Source: Oscheius dolichura (taxonomy: Eukaryota; Nematoda; Chromadorea; Rhabditida; Rhabditidae). Taken from it: a stretch of 64,000 nucleotides of DNA. The notes below the pieces were generated by a model, which saw only the letters and a list, made by a program, of their open reading frames with translations, was not told where the DNA came from and did no database searches. The translations under genes were made by a program, and so were the position numbers. Below are positions 61,611 to 64,000 of the stretch, in pieces. The DNA lies in the NCBI GenBank assembly GCA_932521035.1, contig OW051492.1:10602001-10666000 (forward strand). Reading direction: 5' to 3'. Numbering within the stretch: the stretch's first letter is position 1; each line of letters starts with the position of its first letter.

Positions 61611-62461
61611 AATCCGTTTGTTAAAAAGAGGGATCTCAATAAAAAGAGTGATTTGGGAGACTCTACAAAAAGAGAACAATATGGCCTGGTTCAAGGACTG
61701 AACAAAAAGAGAACAATACTTTTTCGGAAAAAAAAACAAACCCAAATCACTGCTGATATTTCGCGGTACTGCCCATTTTTTCCAGAAAGAGTTTCCAGCG
61801 AGCTCTCCAACCCGGTTCTAGGTAGCAACTGATACAGCACCAAATACGTGGCAGAATAGTAGTACACACATAGGGACAGTCTCGCACTTGTTTGGTTCGG
61901 CACGAATTACTATAAAATTTGGCTTTGGCGCCCTATCTGGCAATTGGAAATTTACTCACAAAAAGCGAGTTTTCTGCGTTTTTGCACTTTCTTTTTGGTT
62001 GCATATGATTCGTCAGTTTATGCTGATCAGTTTGATATACAGAAGCCCCAGAAATTATGGAAAAAACGAAGGAAAATTATTTTTCTAAAATAACAGTAAA
62101 TCTGCTCTTCGCGTACACTTTTGAGTACGAACGAACTTGTGCGAGACTGTCCCTTTAAAAATAGGGAAAAAAGAAGGGCGTGGCCTAGGCGGGGGGTCGG
62201 GGGGGCGGCAGCCCCCCCGCTAGGTGAAAATGGAAAAAAAAGAAGGGTGCGGCTAAGAAGAATCCAGAAATATGGGAAAATGGGAACTCCACCCCCATCC
62301 CGCAGAGCGCTAAATATCAGCAGTGATTTGGGTTTGTTTTTTTTTCCGAAAAAGTATTGTTCTCTTTTTGTTCAGTCCTTGAACCAGGCCATATTGTTCT
62401 CTTTTTGTAGAGTCTCCCAAATCACTCTTTTTATTGAGATCCCTCTTTTTAACAAACGGAT
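61611..62461. repeat. Shortened inverted repeat at the right end of unit 2
   Basis: Arms 61611-61761 and 62312-62461 (150 bp) remain of the longer arms seen in copy 1. The outer ends read ATCCGTTTGTTAAAAAGAGG and its complement, so copy 2 ends exactly at the mirror of an internal point. Confidence 0.85.
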
Positions 62462-63613
62462 ATCTGCTTGAGTATATCTCAAAATATCACTGAAAGTTGT
62501 TCGAAGCTAGCGATATATGAACTTTTCTACCGTAATCCACCCCCTTCTCGGGTTATAGAGCCAGGGGAAGGCGCTAGCTCTTTGCAGTTGTTAGGAAAAG
62601 ACCTTCACCTTATGGATCATACGTTCCCCTCCAATATTTGACGTCAACGTCTTGTCACGTAAACTGATAGCACCCCCTTCTTGATCAATAATTTGATCTT
62701 TTATGGAACTTTTTCGACTATAGTTTGCTTCTTCTCTGTTGGAGATTATTACGAGAACTTTGAGACAATTCCAAGCAAATTTCAAGTCTCTTTACAACGA
62801 CTTGCAGCGGAGAAAACAGTCAGCCGTGCATTCTATGATCTCTAGAATAATCTGGAGCTGGAATTCGTACGAGAATTTTTCTCTTGAGCTCCGTAAATAG
62901 GCAAACAGGTGGCTAATGACTCCCAGACGGACAACGAGGAAAAAAGAGTCGAACAGGTGCAAAGAGAATGAGCAGACAGTTACAGTAAGCTGTATTTTGC
63001 CTTCTGGGGGTTATTCCCCTTATTATAGTCGTTTTTCCCTCTTGATATGAGTGTCAAAATGCTCCTAGTGCTGTCCACAATCAGAAGAAAACAGGTAAAA
63101 AATACCTACAGCTATAAAATTCAGGTCAGAACGCTAAAGAATTCTGAAACCGAAGAATTCTGTCAATCCCTGCTCTGCAGGGGATTTTGGGTTAATCTTG
63201 GTCCCAAATGGAAGAGAATTCTGGCTTTTGATAGCCATTTAGACCTTAATTTGAGTCGTTTCCGACCTTGCGAACTGTGAATAATCTCGTCAAATTTTCC
63301 AAGAACCTCTCAACTTCCTTTCCGTTCCATTAGGCGAGATCTCTGCCGCCGCTTACTAATCCTAGCCTATTTGGAGCCTTCCCAAGAACGGGGGGATTCA
63401 GGGTCGATCTTTTCACCATCGGAAAAAAACACCCCGAGAAAAAAAAAGAAGTCTGCGTGCGTAAGAAGCCTTTTATTCGGGGGAGATTAAGCGGAATTAT
63501 AAGGGAATTCTCTTTTCTTTGGAAAGAGATTACAGTATGCCAGAAGGATGAGTTATTCTTGGAAGGATTCAGGGGGCAGCTAACAAGGGACAGAAAGGGC
63601 CCTCTAAATGGAT
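62462..63613. other. Right flank of the array
   Basis: Single-copy sequence with no recognisable gene. Short open frames at 62591-62785 and 63047-63280 lack homology and splice support. Confidence 0.45.
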
Positions 63614-63762
63614 ATATAGTCCATTTCCAATGGTTATGTCACGAGTTCAATTTTCGCGGCGCATCTCCGCTGCAGGACCATGTTTGAGGAAGGCTGGTCC
63701 CACAGCGGAGGCACGACAGACCTTTAAATCCCGTGGCATATCTGTTGGAAACGGACTATATG
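63614..63762. repeat. MITE-like inverted repeat, family C (copy 4)
   Basis: TATATAGTCCATTTCCAATGG to CTGTTGGAAACGGACTATA, with inner arms CATCTCCGCTGCAGGACCA and TGGTCCCACAGCGGAG. Confidence 0.75.
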
Positions 63763-64000
63763 ATGTAATTCTTCAAAAGTTCCTTTTCCCTGTTCCGTAT
63801 CTCAAAGACCTTGTTCGGAGTGTTCTCCCCAATTGCCATGTGAACTCTCCCCCCACTGCTAATTTCCTAGACAATTTCCCGCCCTGATCCGTTTTCTCTA
63901 GAGTTCTCTCGGAAATGGTTCCTTGATCCCTTCTAGACATAATTGTCTCCTTCACGTGCCAGGTGCCGACTGGAACGGCGGCGTGTAGAATTAGTCAGGG

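Larger units (their letters stand above)
44712..62461 (+). mobile_element. Helitron-like unit, copy 2 (17,750 bp, right end truncated)
   Basis: Repeats copy 1 at a constant offset of 18,082 bp; every open frame has the same length and translation and no mismatch was seen in the lines compared. It diverges after 62461, which corresponds to 44379, so the final 332 bp of the unit (most of the inverted-repeat right arm) are missing. Confidence 0.9.

Noticed and set aside
26630-62461. Polinton/Maverick interpretation of the large element
   Set aside because: No polymerase B, integrase, packaging ATPase or capsid-like genes; Rep HUH plus Pif1 helicase point to Helitron instead.

Overview
The window reads as genomic DNA of a free-living nematode, most likely a Caenorhabditis or close relative. 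Genes are split by very short introns (about 36-60 bp) with the nematode 3' splice consensus TTTCAG, several coding starts sit just behind an isolated acceptor (candidate trans-splice sites), and introns and gaps are full of short inverted-repeat elements. A Rab2 gene followed by an MPC2 gene also matches, from memory, the C. elegans neighbours unc-108 and mpc-2 on chromosome I.

The left part (1-26.6 kb) is ordinary host sequence. It holds the 3' portion of a THADA/Trm732-type tRNA-methylation cofactor (37-5184, +); a cluster of small nematode-type genes (5.3-9.6 kb), including three Gly/Ala-rich paralogues with a beta-roll-like repeat and two single-pass mini membrane proteins; a TIL-type cysteine-rich exon pair (11.0-11.5 kb, -); Rab2 (13.19-14.81 kb, +); mitochondrial pyruvate carrier 2 (15.80-16.67 kb, +); a kainate-type ionotropic glutamate receptor (16.95-20.84 kb, +); and a penta-EF-hand ALG-2/PDCD6 gene (21.93-23.07 kb, -). 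From 23.1 to 26.6 kb I see only repeats and no convincing gene.

The right part (26,630-62,461) is one approximately 18.1 kb unit present twice head to tail with an exact offset of 18,082 bp. Every open frame is the same in both copies; the second copy lacks the last 332 bp. Each unit carries a complete innexin gene on the minus strand and, divergently, a very long intron-rich plus-strand gene. That gene contains the hallmark Helitron proteins: a Rep/HUH nuclease domain and a Pif1-type helicase. My splice reading joins all exons in one frame into a polyprotein of about 4,000 residues: degenerate macro domain, four identical-length repeat exons, a USP-like domain with Zn-finger cysteines, DUF6570-like region, Helitron N/Rep, Pif1 helicase, AT-hook-like basic stretch, a second USP (deubiquitinase) domain with intact catalytic motifs, a second macro (ADP-ribose) domain with intact motifs, and a basic tail. 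The unit ends in a 483-bp inverted repeat with iteron-like motifs, a nested small inverted-repeat element and a GC hairpin.

The main candidate for something undescribed is therefore a giant Helitron-like element that couples rolling-circle transposition enzymes to paired deubiquitinase and ADP-ribose-binding modules and carries or flanks an innexin gene, caught as a recent tandem array. The last 1.5 kb of the window is non-coding apart from another copy of a small inverted-repeat element.
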